Shown here piece by piece: positions 51,254-63,979 of a stretch of 64,000 bases of DNA. How positions within the stretch are numbered: position 1 is the stretch's first letter; each line of letters opens with the position of its first letter. The position numbers were made by a program, and so were the translations under genes. Under the pieces are notes generated by a model. That model worked only from the letters and a program-made list of their open reading frames with translations. It was not told where the DNA came from and did not search any database. The stretch comes from Brachynemurus nebulosus. Lineage: Eukaryota > Arthropoda > Insecta > Neuroptera > Myrmeleontidae. The stretch is from positions 2,340,001 to 2,404,000 of the forward strand of contig JAPWDM010000016.1 in NCBI GenBank assembly GCA_035578155.1. The letters are read 5' to 3'.

Positions 51254-52579
51254 TTAATTATATGTTTTACCTACCGATATAGAAGAATATGGATGGAGAC
51301 TAATTCTTAAGAGAGAGATAAGATATAATATAATATAGTATGTTAGAATGAATAAGTAGATTCCTTTGAATGTGCCACAAAAAATAAAAAACAAAAGAGT
51401 AAATAGACACTAAAACACGTGCAAATAGGCACGAAAGATCGAGTCCTACAAAAAATTAAGTTTAAAACAATATTAATAAACGTAATACTCCATAAATATA
51501 CTATTTGGGTAAGTAAATATTGTATTTATCTATAAATACAACCATTTGTAGCGAAAATTTGTTTATTTTTCTAAATTTTTCATTTAAAAAATAGGTTCAT
51601 AGTAAGTGGAAAATACCAATTTTGGCATTACACAAAGTAAAGGAAATACCGAAAAACGAATTACTCTACGTAAATAAGGATTTCGTTTTTTATTTAAAAT
51701 ATGTAATAATAACGACAAAAATCCTAAAAATATTGTAAAAAATAAAATTATGTAAAAATTAAAATATAGGTTAGATTGACACATCATTTCAGTGGCGTTG
51801 TTTATGTAAAATTAATATAATGATTTAACTTCAAGATTACATATGTATTTTGTTTGTATTTATTTATTTATTAATAAAATGACAATTTAAAAAATGTATA
51901 GTTTTATTTACGTTTGTGTCTATCCTTGTCAAAAAGATATTATGTCGCAAAGTGCTATTAAATTTAGGCGTGGATTTTTACCAACGACGTAAATTTATGG
52001 ACTCTTAAGTTTTTTAAATGTAACACAAAAACTATGCATTTTCCGTAAATACATATGATATAATTTTTTGTAGAGAATTAAATTTCCTATCGAAATGGCA
52101 CTTTATGAACTCAAAAAACTTTTTTCTCAACAAAATACGTCAAAAAACCTATTTTAAAAAAAGCGGGAATTTTTCAATTTTTCTTTCTTTTTTTTTAAAT
52201 TTTTGTGCACCACTTTTTTCTGGGTGAATTTAGGTATAGGCATTGGCACAAAAATGAAGCCTGATGCAATTCCCGCCAGAATGGCGACTGATAAATATAT
52301 TTTCGATAAAAACTGGCTGAGATACAATCATTCAAATTTACCTACTTTTTTACAAATTTATTACTTTTCCCTTTTATACCAAGTTATTTGTAATTTTTAC
52401 ACGCAAAAGTAATTTTATATTGAGTACAAAAATTATCTCTGCTTTATCAGAAGTACTAAAAGTACAATTGTCAAAAAATTTTGATATTCATATGATCTTA
52501 GGTATAAAAAAAAATATTAATATTGTACTAATTTATAATTGTTCTAGTTTTTTTTTTTTAAATTACATATATATCTATT

Positions 52580-52880
52580 ATATTGTTCCCATAATGTTTT
52601 TGAATTCAGTATCAATATCTTCATCAACATCGTTCTGGACATCTTCTTCCGTAACTTCTGGAACTTCTGCGTTTTCACAATTTAGGCCAATACATTCTTT
52701 GCAGAACATGGAGCAGCTAATTCCTATAATTTTCTACAGCCGCAATTTCCGTGACAACCTTTTATACACCCGCAAGCTATTTGCTCCAGTAAATTCTTCA
52801 GTGCAGGAGGTTTTGTTGTCTTAATTGACACTAATCCATTTTTAGATTTTTTAATTACGGACGAAGATAATAGAACAATT
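52580..52880 (-). pseudogene. Cysteine-rich C-terminal relic
   Basis: The minus frame reads PPALKNLLEQIACGCIKGCH, GNCGCRK, then a TAG. One base away the frame continues ISCSMFCKECIGLNCENAEV and an acidic tail (EEDVQNDVDEDIDTEF) to a stop. Together they show a CxC...C...CxCRK...CS..C..C.G..C.N pattern that I recall at the C termini of insect mobile-element proteins of uncertain function. The frameshift lies in an A run near 52722. No N-terminal part remains. Confidence 0.45.
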
Positions 52881-53050
52881 ATAAATTAGTAGAATATTAA
52901 AGTTTTCTTTTTTTTTTTTATACCTAAGATCATATTATGAGTATCAAAATTTTTAACAAATACTTTTATCATTATCTCTGATAAAGCAGAAATAATTTTT
53001 GTACTCAATAAAAATAATTTTTACAACAATATTTTTTTGGGATATATAAA

Positions 53051-53215
53051 TTTCACGAAGAATTTTTTCAACCTTCTCCCAAATTGCGTGGACTAGCTTT
53101 ATAGAAGGATGGACATAATGAAACCAATATCTTTGATATTGGTTTCATTATGTCAATCCTTCTATAAAGCTAGTCCACGCAATTTGGGAGAAGGTTGAAA
53201 AAATTCTTCGTGAAA
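53051..53215. repeat. Near-perfect 165-bp hairpin
   Basis: Two 81-bp arms separated by TTT (53132-53134) differ at a single position. Arms start TTTCACGAAGAATTTTTTCA and reach CCAATATC at the tip. Non-coding; it reads as a palindromic MITE or hairpin-RNA source. Confidence 0.85.
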
Positions 53216-53680
53216 AATAATTTTTGCGTGTAAAAATTACAAATAACTTGATATAAAAGTAAAAAGTAATAAAATTATAAAAAAAAAGGTAACTTTGAAT
53301 GACTGTATCTCAGCCAGTTTTTATCGAACATATTTTTATCGGTCATCATTCTGACGGGAATTGCATCAGCTTTCTTTTCTGTGAACCAATCCCTACACCT
53401 AAATTCACTCAGAAAAAAGTGCTGCACAAAAATTTAAAAAAAAAAAAAGAAAAATTGAAATATTTCCGCTTTTTTAAATAGTTTTTTTTGACTTATTTTG
53501 TTGAGAAAAAAGTTTTTTGTTCCTAAAGTGCCATTTCGATAGGAAATTTAATTCTCTGAAAAAAATCATATCATGTGTATTTACGAAAAATGCATAGTTT
53601 TTGAGTTATAGTTGAAAAACTTAAGAGTCGTAAGTTTACGCCGTTCGTAAAAACCCACGCCTAAATTTAATAGCACTTTG

Positions 53681-54159
53681 TGAATTTGTCATCTTTGGAG
53701 GGCAACTGAATATATGAAACAATAAAACACCTGTTACGAATTAGTTCCTTATTCAACTACATAATCAATAGCCTAAAGGTTTATAAAACTATTTTTTTCT
53801 GACAATTCGATAAAATGTGACGAATTTTACTTTATTCGTAGCTAAGCTACTTCCGGTTCAAATAACACACGTTAAATGAGAACATTAATATTAATTATTT
53901 CGTTTAATTTGTCCGTGACCTACAATTTTCTTTTTTTAATCGATGCAGAATCGTCTATTGTTTAACATATTTCAAACTCAATGGAAAAAGTTGGAATTTT
54001 TTTTCGGGCATCATCCTTAAATAATGTCATTCAAATTGTATGTAATAAATAATAATATTCCATCAAGTATACTTTGGACAAATCAATCCAATTGTACAAT
54101 ACAATATAACTGTTTGTCTTTATCTACAAGTTTGGATTTGTTTATTATTTTAAACTAGT
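53681..54159. other. AT-rich gap, nothing supported
   Basis: No coding, RNA or repeat signal that I can defend. Confidence 0.4.
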
Positions 54160-54720
54160 GTACCCGCGACGTCGTTCGCGCATAAAAGCAATGAAAAGTA
54201 TGTATATAAGTATAATAGTTACGAAGCATTTGCATAGAACAATAGTTTTGCGTAATACCAGGCCCGTAACTAGGCTGGGGCAGCCGGGGTATTGCCCCGG
54301 GGCCCCCAGCCAAAGGGGGCCCCCAAGAGAATATAAGAAATTCCAAATTTCTAAATTTCTTGGCAAATTTTAAGGACGGTATTTCTGTAAAATTAGGGCA
54401 GCAAACGAGCAAACGGCTGGCAAGCAAAAAAAAGCTGTACTTTCTGCCCCGGGGCCCCTGAAGACGTAATTACGGCCCTGCGTAATACATGCACATGCTA
54501 AAAATGGATTTTGTATTATCCTGAGGGAAGGAAACATTTACCCGTAATAAAAAATGTTGATGCAAGTAATAAGTTATTACCACGCCAAAGGAGGGGTATC
54601 GATAAAGCCTTATTTTGGCCCCATCCCCGCCATGAATTCTTATATGTGCATTAGGTTTACATGAAGGTAAATAGTGTAATATAATGCCCGCTACTGTACC
54701 CACTTCCTAACGATATAGTA
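54160..54720. repeat. Older dispersed repeat hosting a hAT MITE
   Basis: Starts GTGTACCCGCGACGTCGTTC, then GCGC, a head shared by common insect interspersed repeats, and continues after the MITE with GGGGTATCGATAAAGCC. The pre-insertion sequence is continuous across the MITE once one target copy is removed. Confidence 0.45.
54259..54480. mobile_element. 222-bp hAT MITE with 8-bp target duplication
   Basis: Ends CAGGCCCGTAACTA and the inverse of TAATTACGGCCCTG. CGTAATAC is duplicated exactly at 54251-54258 and 54481-54488. CAG-starting ends and an 8-bp duplication identify the hAT superfamily. The interior has runs of GGGGCCCC and no ORF of note. Confidence 0.85.
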
Positions 54721-56276
54721 ACATATTGTAAACCTATTGTTGAACACAACTGTAAAGATTAATCTAGAAGAACAACTATTTAAGAGTAGAATAATGGTTT
54801 CTTTGAATTAATCGCTAAATCAGCAAAACGCCAAAATATGAAATCGAGCGATTAATGCGCGAGGTAAGGGAAGTACCCGAGCGAGCGTGGCTTGAGGCCC
54901 AGGAACAGGTCGATATGAATTCATTCCGTACTTAGATTTCATAATGTGATTCCATAGTTAGCTTCGGTGCTGAGATACCGTAATGTAATGTTGTAAAGTA
55001 CTTTTTAAAATGTAAAGTCATTTTGTGTAGTGCGTTGTGTATCCCTCAGGAAGAGGTAATATGCACTTCCTTTCTTAATATTTAATCGACATATGCAACC
55101 CGATTCGGTATATTTTTACTAAATTCGAATTAATAATTGTTTAAGATATTTTTGGGTATTTTCACATACCTTTTGGTAGTCTTCCAACCACACCCGAATC
55201 GGCTTGCATATATAATATTATTAGATTATAAGAATATTTATTATTTTTATCTTTCATTGTTGGAATATAGATTTTTTATTGTAACTTTATTTGGCCCAAA
55301 TTGATATCAAATCTGTAGTTTAATATTTTTTATTTAGAATATAAAATTTTTATTGTTAATTGCTAGTAATCGATTTATTCAATATCTTGTAACGTCGTCC
55401 GAGTAACTTTTGAGTCATTTGATCGCGTCCCGAAATTTATAATTTTTTAACTAAAATATTTTTAACTATAATCTCAGCCATAACTACCACTCTTTCTATC
55501 TACACCCCTGATACTATTACAATAGTAAGATGGAATAAATATTATGCCGTAATATTCTCATTTATCATTGATTTTTCAGTTGATCTCAATATTATAGGAA
55601 GGTTTTATGAAAAGGGAAAATTATGAAATTAATCAAGTTTATTTGGATAATTTTAAAAGTTTCAACATTTTTAAACTTTACACTCCTTATCTAGTCTTCA
55701 TTCTCATCACTTCAATATCCTTCAACAACTGCCTCCATTAAAAATTTTTTGAAGTCGCACGCAACTCTTCGAATAGTATGATCCTGATATCTATTGTAAC
55801 TTAATTACCAGATTACGGAGGCAATATGAGCGCCAACAAACCAACAAATCTTGCCCCTACTTTGCACTGACAGGACCAGGTTAGTACAGTGGTGGGATTG
55901 TACTCTATCCAAAGGGCGTATATTTTGGAAGCTGTGTGCCCAGACTGAATTTTTATTCTTAAAATATCACTCGATTCTTTACGTAAAAATATTTTATTAA
56001 GACCTTGGTCATCTATATAAAAGTGGGAAATTTCCATTTTTGTCATTCCTATACGCCGTCAAAACGACGAAGTGATATGTTCCAACAAGTTTGTGCCGTG
56101 GTGGCATTTCAATAAATTTATTTTATGCACTTACATAACGACCAATTTTTTAATTGTAAAATCATTTTATTTATGTTTACCTATGAGCGCAAAGTGGAAG
56201 CAAAGTAATTTTTAAATAAATTGTACAGTAACATGAGAACATTAAAAAAACATAAAAAAGAAACTGCTTCCTCCAT
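54721..56276. other. Intergenic stretch, nothing supported
   Basis: AT-rich apart from a CpG-containing patch near 54846-54905 (GCGCGAGGTAAGGG, GAGCGAGCGTGG). No frame or fold can be defended. Confidence 0.4.
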
Positions 56277-56284
56277 GTGCTCTA

Positions 56285-56461
56285 TATAAAAAAACGACGT
56301 GAGCAGCGGAGCCCCATCACGGAAGTCGAATTTCTCCTTTCATCTTCGGTATTGAATGTCTACAAACGAAATGTAATTGAAAGTCTACAAGCGATTTGTC
56401 ATTTTGGTGGTTTCAAAACTGATGATGAGTGTCCGGCTAATCGGGGCTTTAAAAAAAGGTT
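56285..56461 (+). repeat. Dispersed repeat copy B (inverse of 45171-45350)
   Basis: Same unit as 45171-45350 in the opposite orientation. The frame stays open despite several amino-acid changes (for example S to F, D to N). It lies about 200 bp before the second Polinton-like element. Confidence 0.55.
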
Positions 56462-56665
56462 TTAAGATTTTAAGGGCTGAATCTCAGTAAATTTCAATTT
56501 TTGGCCGACAGCAGTTAGCAGGAAAAAAGCCAACACAATTCGTATGAAGAGTAGGTAAGCTGTGCCGGTTCTATGACACAGTAAAACCCCAATCTTCCGG
56601 ACTACTTTTTGACGGTGTTTAGAACCGTGTAGTTTGGGATCCTACTGTACCTCGAGTATGGATTG

Positions 56666-57525
56666 ACCTTTGACCTGACACGTACCGAGTACATGTATCA
56701 AAGTTTGTTGTTGACATTTGACCCCACACTCGCTCATACTATTGGCCTTGAAATTCCTAAGAGATGAGTCATCACTTCAACAAAATAAATTCAAGTTAAC
56801 CCATTATGCGTCATCACAATTTTGATTTGTGTTAACCCATTACCCGCCAGCACTAACGTAGTTTTTGAATGCTAACCTAACGCATGCGCAGACTGAATTT
56901 TCGAACCCGACGCATGCGCAGACTGAATTTTAGGCTACAAATTGATAGATGGGGTACACTACCGCGTCAAAAATGTGGGGTTACCCTAACTCGGTGGTGG
57001 TCCCAAACTTTTGACACCGTAGTGTACTTAAATTTTTGGTACAATGCGGTGTCAAAAGTGCGGGCCCCCTGGCCAAAAAGGTATCCGATCACTTTTTGAA
57101 GCGTACTGTACTTATTTTGTGTACGTGCAAACCTTGACCCTAACACGCGCTTGCCTTAATCGCGTGATTTTAAACGAAAGGTACACTATCGCATCAAAAA
57201 TGTGGGGAATACCCTAACCCAGGGGAGGTGGCCCCAAACTTTTGACACCGTAGTGTACTTAAAGTCTTGGTACACTACCGTGTCAAAAGTGTGGACCCCC
57301 CTGATCAAAAAGGTATCCGATCACTTTTTGAAGCGTATTGTGCTTATTACGTGCAAACCTTGGCCTCACTTAATTGCGTCATCTTAAACGAAAATCGGGA
57401 GGCCGCTAAATTTTGTGGGGGGCACTGTACCAAGCGCTGAATGCAAAACTAACTTCGGACTCCAGACTCCAGATTTCTGACCGCTACTGTACCGCCGGAA
57501 ATCGGATTTCGATTGTACCTTAGGG
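56666..57525 (+). repeat. Left terminal repeat, copy 2
   Basis: Matches the copy 1 terminal repeats throughout, including two tandem sub-blocks (about 56948 and 57180) and the doubled ACGCATGCGCAGACTGAATT word. It is more diverged than the two ends of copy 1 are from each other. It begins about 24 bp further out than copy 1's left repeat. Confidence 0.8.
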
Positions 57526-58158
57526 AATTTTTTTTTGTATATGTGTCAGCACTTTATAAGTTGTTTATTTAGTAAAAAAACTCGTGACTTTTATACAGTG
57601 TGAGTTTGTTTATTTAAGATTTTTTAGCTGACTCAGGATGATGTAATTTCATGATACGTTTGCATCATAGTCGGAGGGAATTTTATTTAAAAACATGTCA
57701 CAACTTGTTGAATTCAAAATAAATTTGTTTACATTAATGTCATCATAAATCATTAATATAGCTATGTGTTTATTTAAGACTTTGCTGACTCATACTCAGA
57801 TATTTTTTCAGTTTGTTTATATAAGACATGTTTTAATTTTAAAAATGTTTATTTAAGATTTTGATGACTCAGCAACTGCTTTGTTTGATCTCAAATACGA
57901 AATAATTTTCTCGGAATTTTTAATTTATAGACTGATAATAATCGGGGGTTTTTTCAATTTGTTTATTTATATGTAAGTTTTAATTTTAAAAATGCTTATT
58001 TAAGATTTTGATGACTTATCAGTCCCTTTATTAGGTTTCAAATGCGAAATAAATTTCTCGGAATTTGACATTTGACCTTCGGTTATTTGCGTTGTAAAAA
58101 TTCTGAGTCAGCATTTTTTTGTGATTCCCCTCCAGAATTTTTCGAACAGTCAAAATCG

Positions 58159-58166
58159 TATAAATT
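58159..58166 (+). promoter_or_regulatory. TATA box of the copy 2 PolB gene
   Basis: TATAAATT, 117 bp before ATG 58276, conserved in position and context with copy 1. Confidence 0.45.
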
Positions 58167-58275
58167 GAGGTCCGCGTGCCCCCTCAAATAACTTCTTCAG
58201 CAATCTTCAAGCAGTTAATATTGTTATTGTTGCAAGAATTTGTATCGAGATTTTTTTTAAAATTAAAATACAACA

Positions 58276-61200
58276 ATGGCTTCATTAAACGACGTGACAA
58301 CTAGAATGGTGGAAAATGTACGAAACGCGCTATCATTACTGGAAATGGATACCCGGGATGCAGATGAATTGGAAAAATGGATGAAACATACTAATACCTA
58401 TATAAGACTAATCAACAAGGCTATACGTGGAGCAGAAAATTTGGGATATCGGAAACACTTCGAGTCATGTGCTGGAAAAATGAAAGGCTTTCGTATCAGA
58501 ATGAAGGCGCTACAAAAACATGGTAAGTTTTATTTTTCAAATATAAATTTTATAATTTTTTAATGATTTTTTCATAATTTTGATATGTTGATTGTTTCAG
58601 GTGCTAGTATGAATCGAAACCAACGGAAACAGTCGGACCGAATCCAATGGGTGGACGTTGAATCAGTATTTGCGAGCCGTATACAAACGGGAGTGGTTAC
58701 CAACATAACGCACATAGAACCAAAGGACTTTTTAGAAGATGCCAGGTCAATGTTCACCCGACGAATAAAAATTATATTAAAACAATATCTAACGATAAAA
58801 GTAAATACAACGTTTTGCGGGTTATTCGTTAAAACTGATGCTGATGAGGTTAAATACGACATGAAACACTTCAATACGCAGAATATCATAATAGATCGTG
58901 GAACAAACCTAAAACAATGCTTCGTGGAACACGTACAGGAACCAATTCTTAGAAAATTGAGCGAATTTGCCGAGTCGGGGAGCGGGTGAGCATTGTCCTC
59001 CATAATTAACTTAGCCGTGAACATCAACAAGTATACACCTTTTCATGGATCAAGCTACATCGAATTACCGCAGGAAATGAAAAAGAAAAAAGCATGTATC
59101 AACATTGAAAACTTCAACGATGACGCCTGTTTCGCGTTGGCAATGGTATCAGCACTTTATCCAGCAACATCAAATAAAAATCCAGCTCGAACCAGCTCTT
59201 ACCCACACTACTCAACGGTGCTAAATTTAGACGGGATACAGTTTCCAATGACGATCCAACAATAAAGCAAATTTGAAAGACAAAACCCAGCTATATCAGT
59301 CAACGTGTTTGTGCTAAAATACAAAATGGACATTTTGAAACCGTACCTGCTGCGCTAACGAGAGAGAAGAAAGAACATCACAGAAATCTACTAATGATCC
59401 AGAACGAGTATTACGAGGATGAGGACAACGAACAGGACAACGACAACGATCAAGATTTACACTACCATTTCTGTTGGATTAAGGATCTATAGCGACTCGT
59501 ATCAACACAACTATCAAAACGTGACCACCACCATTACATCTGCGATCGATGCTTAAATTACTTTCATACGGAGGATAAACTGATCAAACATACGGAAGAC
59601 TGCGTGAACATGAACAACTGTCGGGTGATAATGCCAGAAGGAAAAAGCAAATACATATCGTTCAAGAACTACAGCAACAAAAAACGTGTTCCATTTATAA
59701 TTGACGTGGAACCATTCCTACAACCTGTGACGGATAACGGAAATCAGAAGAATACAACAACGTACCAACAACATCGTGCATACAGTATCGGTTACTACTT
59801 TCATTGCTCCTACAACAATCAACTAAGCTACTATCGATCATACCGCGGACCAAATTGCGAAAAATGGTTCGCGGAAGAACTGGCAACGTTACGTGAAAAC
59901 ATCTTAGAAACAATATTTGAAAACATTATACCGATGAACGAGCTAACACCAGAAGAACAACAACAACTTAAACAACGAAGTACCGGGTGCCACATTTGCG
60001 AGAAACCATTCAAATCTGAGGATATTGTTGTTCGTGACCATAACCATTTCACCGGCGAGTACAATGGACCTGCGCATAAGGGATGCAACTTGAATTATAA
60101 GGATTTTCATATAATTCCTGTTGTATTCTACAATTTGAGTGTTTATGATGCACATTTCGTGATCAAGGATATTGCAACAGCCTTCGAGGGACGTGTCAAC
60201 TTACTACCAATCAACAAGGAACGATACATAGCATTTACTAAACATGTTACCGGCAGCGAAATTACATTCAGATTCATCGACTCTTTCCGATTTATGGTAT
60301 CAAGTTTGGATAAATTATCTTCATACCTCAACGAGTTCAACATAGTTAAATCACAATTTCCGAATACCGACTACAAATTACTTACGCGCAAAGGTGTTTT
60401 TCCGTACGACTACATATCAGGCTGGGATAAATTGGAAGAAACATGTTTACCATCACGGGAGAAATTCTACAATCAACTCAACGACAACGATATCACCGTG
60501 GACGATTACACACACGCACAAAAAGTTTGGGATACATTTAACATACAGACGCTTGGAGAATACTCTAATTTTATATATGAAAACGGACATACTACTACTC
60601 GCAGATGTTTTTGAGAATTTCCGAAATACGTGCATGCGCACACACGAATTGGATCCAGCTCATTATTACATGACGCCGGGACTTACGTGGAACGCAGCCT
60701 TAAAATATACAAAAGTGGAGTTAGAACTGATATCCGATGTGGACCAATTATTATTCATTGAACGTGGTATTCGAGGTGGATTGAGCCAGTGTAGTAACCG
60801 ATACGCGACAGCAAACAATAAATATATGAACAGCTACGATCCAGACGAGGAACCAAAATACCTGATGTACTATGACGTGAACAACTTATATGAATGGGCA
60901 ATGTCACAATACTTACCAACGGGAAATTTCAAATGGATGGATAATACCGAGATAGATGTTCGAGAAATAAGCGACGAGTCACCTACAGGATACATACTTG
61001 AAGTGGATTTAAAATACCCGAGAGAGCTGTACGATAAACACAACGATTTATGTCCAGAGAGAATGTGTGCACCAGGTACAAAACAGGAAATGTTACTGGG
61101 AACGCTATACAACAAACAGAAATACGTGATACACTATCGAAACCTGAAACAATGTCTACAACACGGGATGAAATTAGTGAAAATTCATAGAGTGCTACAA

Positions 61201-62013
61201 TTCGATCAATCACCTTGGCTCAAATCCTACATAGATTTAAACACGGCTTTGCGACAAATGGCGGGAAACGAATTCGAGAACAATCTCTACAAACTACTCA
61301 ACAACGCGGTCTTCGGGAAAACGATGGAAAATGTGCGGAAACACTCGATTCCAATTTCCACAGCCGCACCATATTTGGCGAGAATCTCATCGCAGTTGAA
61401 CTACGAAAAACGGAAGTGATTATAAACAAACCAATATACGTCAGGCAAGCAATACTGAATATTTCAAAAACGTGTGTCTACAATTTCCATTATAACTACA
61501 TACAGCAAACGTTCGGGAACAATAGCAAATTACTCTACACAGATACGGATTCGTTAATTTACGAGATAAAGTGCGCAGATGTTTACGAGATAATGAAACG
61601 TGACATTCAATACTTTGATACGTCGGATTACAGAGCGGATAAACAATACAACATGCCTAGACTAAATAAGAAAATACCCGGGTTAATGAAGGATGAACTA
61701 AATGGACGAAAAGTTTGTGGGCTTAAGGTCAAAAATGTAGAGTTGTCAAGTGGACGGCGAGGATCACACGAAGAAAGCGAAAGGTGTAAAGAGCTCTGTG
61801 GTTAAGAAAACGATAATTTTCAACGATTACGTGGACTGTCTAAAATACAATACAATCATAAACCAGGCACAAAACCTGATACAATCGAGGAAACATAACG
61901 TGTATAGTGTGACACAGAACAAGGTGGCGCTCAGCCCGTACGATACGAAACGACATATTGTGGAGGGAAAAACGGATACTTTAGCATGGGGATATTACTC
62001 GTTAAAACATTGA
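58276..62013 (+). pseudogene. polB: PolB of copy 2, broken
   Basis: Exon 1 (58276-58522), donor GTAAGT at 58523 and acceptor at 58600 are intact. Exon 2 is interrupted by a TGA at about 58987, a TAA at about 59263, a frameshift near 59319, a TAG near 59490, a one-base insertion near 60568 within Exo III, a deletion of about 58 bp at 61350 just after the Pol B motif ([11 protein letters not shown]) and a short deletion near 61707. Pol A reads [10 protein letters not shown] (G to E). The catalytic motif C (YTDTDS) is still visible. It cannot make a full polymerase. Confidence 0.85.
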
Positions 62014-62048
62014 ACATCAACAACGTCAAAATTAGCACGCAAGTGGAA

Positions 62049-62778
62049 ATGGCATCGTCATCATCATCGTCGGCTTACTGGAAACGGCTACAAATATTTT
62101 CAAGTGAACTGGATAAACTACGTAAACGGGTTGATACCTACGAAAAAACAATTGGTGCTATTGTAAAAATGCAAAATTTGAAATTGTCTGAACCGGAATC
62201 AATGGACTGGGATAAAATGGATGTTTCAATTGGTGAATTTTTCGAACATGAACCAATGCTGCTGAACGAACTGACTTTGGAAACATTTTTTCAAATCTAC
62301 AAGTGGATTAGTTTCAATGTGCTGAAAAGTTATGGTGTGAAAATCATACAACGCGCCTGGATTTGGTTACCAACCGATTATCGAGCCATGTTTCAAGAAT
62401 GTGAACCATGTTTTGAACATTATAATCGACCATGGCAACAATATCATATTGATGGACCACCTGGTTTGAAAATTCGCTGTGAAATGTGCAAGAATGGTGT
62501 GAAAATGGAGGAAAACTTGGTGGCCCGTTGGTGAACCATTGACATTTGCAACACGGATTTCACACGTTGAAGACATATTTCTGACTAATCCTTATTTGTA
62601 TACAAAAGTTAGAAATTTCAATATGTTATTATACTTAACAAAACAACTATTGAAATATGATATTTGGGTACAACATTTGTATGCATATATGAAACCCGAA
62701 TATGCACAACGTATTTGTCAAGTATGGGATCAGTTACCTGAAAACATGAAAGAATTACGTTCGGGTGTTATTGAATAA
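62049..62778 (+). pseudogene. Unknown 250 aa protein of copy 2, frameshifted
   Basis: Same start (MASSSSSSAYWK) and sequence as the copy 1 gene through KMEEN. A two-base loss near 62517 then shifts the frame to a stop at 62534; the remainder continues in another frame (MTFATRISHVEDIFLTNPYL) to 62778 with an altered C terminus. The CEPC and CEMC pairs are kept. Confidence 0.75.
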
Positions 62779-63028
62779 CAAATCAATAAACAAATCATAC
62801 AATTTTTAATAGTTATCTATTGTAAAAAAATTTCATATACATTTATTGTAAAAAAATATTTCATATACATACATTTATTGTAAAAAATATTACATACACA
62901 TTTATTGTGAAAATAGTTTATATTCATACTTATACTTTAAAAATAAAGAACAATAAGTATTTACATATATGTGTTATTTATTTGAAAAAAACCTTTTTGT
63001 CTTACAGATTATCAAAAAATTAGATTGT

Positions 63029-63937
63029 TTAAGCAATATCAGATTCTTGAATCCAGCTGCTGTTATCCGATGGGAAACCAAGCCACTTGACCAATACTTT
63101 CCCATTACGTCTCTTCAGAATTCGTTCCACGAGGTACACATCAGGATATTTAACTTTCTGTAGTTCATACTCGTAAAAGCTACCTCGGATAGGCCGTTGA
63201 TTGATATCCTCAAGTAGATATGTAACCGGATTTGTATGTTGAACTTTAATGATTTTAAAAATTTCCGTAGACCAATTCGGTGTGTAGCCTTTTTCAAAGA
63301 TTGATTTAAATTTGCTAATTCGAACAAAGTCGTTAACATTATACTTGGCTGCACCAGCAATTTTTATATTACTGTATACATTAGATAATAAATATGCCTC
63401 ATTATCAGCAGTGACATCTCGTGGAGCCATTTTGATTGTACGATGCTTTGTTCTATTATATTCATCAACTAAATCGTTAATTAATTGCAACCATTTATAA
63501 TTACCGTTCAGAGAAAAAGCACGCCAGAGTTTATTCTTAATGGTACGATTAAAACGTTCAACGACTGAAGCTTTTAACGTACTATACGTAGAGTAATGAT
63601 TAATATTATGTTTTTCCATTAACGCCTTAAAGTTACTATTAAAAAATTCTCGACCGTCGTCTGTTTGAAGGTGCGTCGGTGTGCGCTTGCTTTGTTGGAA
63701 TATTGATTCCATGGTAGCAGTAACAAGCGCTCCAGATTTATTTTTACCGGTACAGTCCAAGCATACGTATATCAGCGGATACCTATATCCATGATTTTCT
63801 TTCGCATAAGCACCCATTTCAACAAGATCAGCCTGCCATAAATCATTGATACCCTTAGTTATAACACAACGCCTTTTGAAATTTTTACGGGCCGGTTTGT
63901 GTAATTCGCTTACAACTTGTTCTTTAACTTTACTCAT
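63029..63937 (-). CDS. DDE integrase (retroviral-type) with C-terminal chromodomain
   Basis: Inserts the element's DNA into the host genome. 302 aa, uninterrupted. An N-terminal ELHKPARKNFKRR segment, typical of Polinton integrases, precedes the rve core: D37 (WQADLVEM), D93/D94 (QTDDGREF) and E127 (KASVVERFNRT). The C terminus (267-302, VYLVERILKRRNGKVLVKWL, then SSW) is a chromodomain, which in related integrases guides insertion to marked chromatin. It runs convergently to the 250 aa gene, with 250 bp between. A TATA box lies upstream. It is the only intact integrase in the window. Confidence 0.85.
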   Translation of the reverse strand: MSKVKEQVVSELHKPARKNFKRRCVITKGINDLWQADLVEMGAYAKENHGYRYPLIYVCLDCTGKNKSGALVTATMESIFQQSKRTPTHLQTDDGREFFNSNFKALMEKHNINHYSTYSTLKASVVERFNRTIKNKLWRAFSLNGNYKWLQLINDLVDEYNRTKHRTIKMAPRDVTADNEAYLLSNVYSNIKIAGAAKYNVNDFVRISKFKSIFEKGYTPNWSTEIFKIIKVQHTNPVTYLLEDINQRPIRGSFYEYELQKVKYPDVYLVERILKRRNGKVLVKWLGFPSDNSSWIQESDIA

Positions 63938-63971
63938 CTTGAACTGTTGGCATGGTATTTACAGTGAGTTG

Positions 63972-63979
63972 CTTATATA
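63972..63979 (-). promoter_or_regulatory. TATA box of the integrase gene
   Basis: On the minus strand the sequence reads CTATATAAGC, about 40 bp above ATG 63937, followed by ACTCACTG as a possible initiator. Confidence 0.5.

Larger units (their letters stand above)
51948..53680. mobile_element. Long inverted-repeat DNA element with coding relic
   Basis: Arm A (51948-52411) and inverse A' (53220-53680) share CAAAGTGCTATTAAATTTAG, then GCGTGG, and hundreds of further bases. An inner arm B (52412-52520) has its inverse at 52906-53020. The core 52521-52905 holds a minus-strand cysteine-rich relic. A near-perfect hairpin lies between B' and A', probably a nested insertion, since A and B are contiguous on the left. 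Long TIRs with a coding core suggest a decayed DNA transposon of unknown family. Confidence 0.65.

Noticed and set aside
56575..56660. Pogo/Tigger-like end beside copy 2
   Set aside because: Only one end with loose resemblance is visible; there is no partner end or transposase, so it is not annotated as an element.
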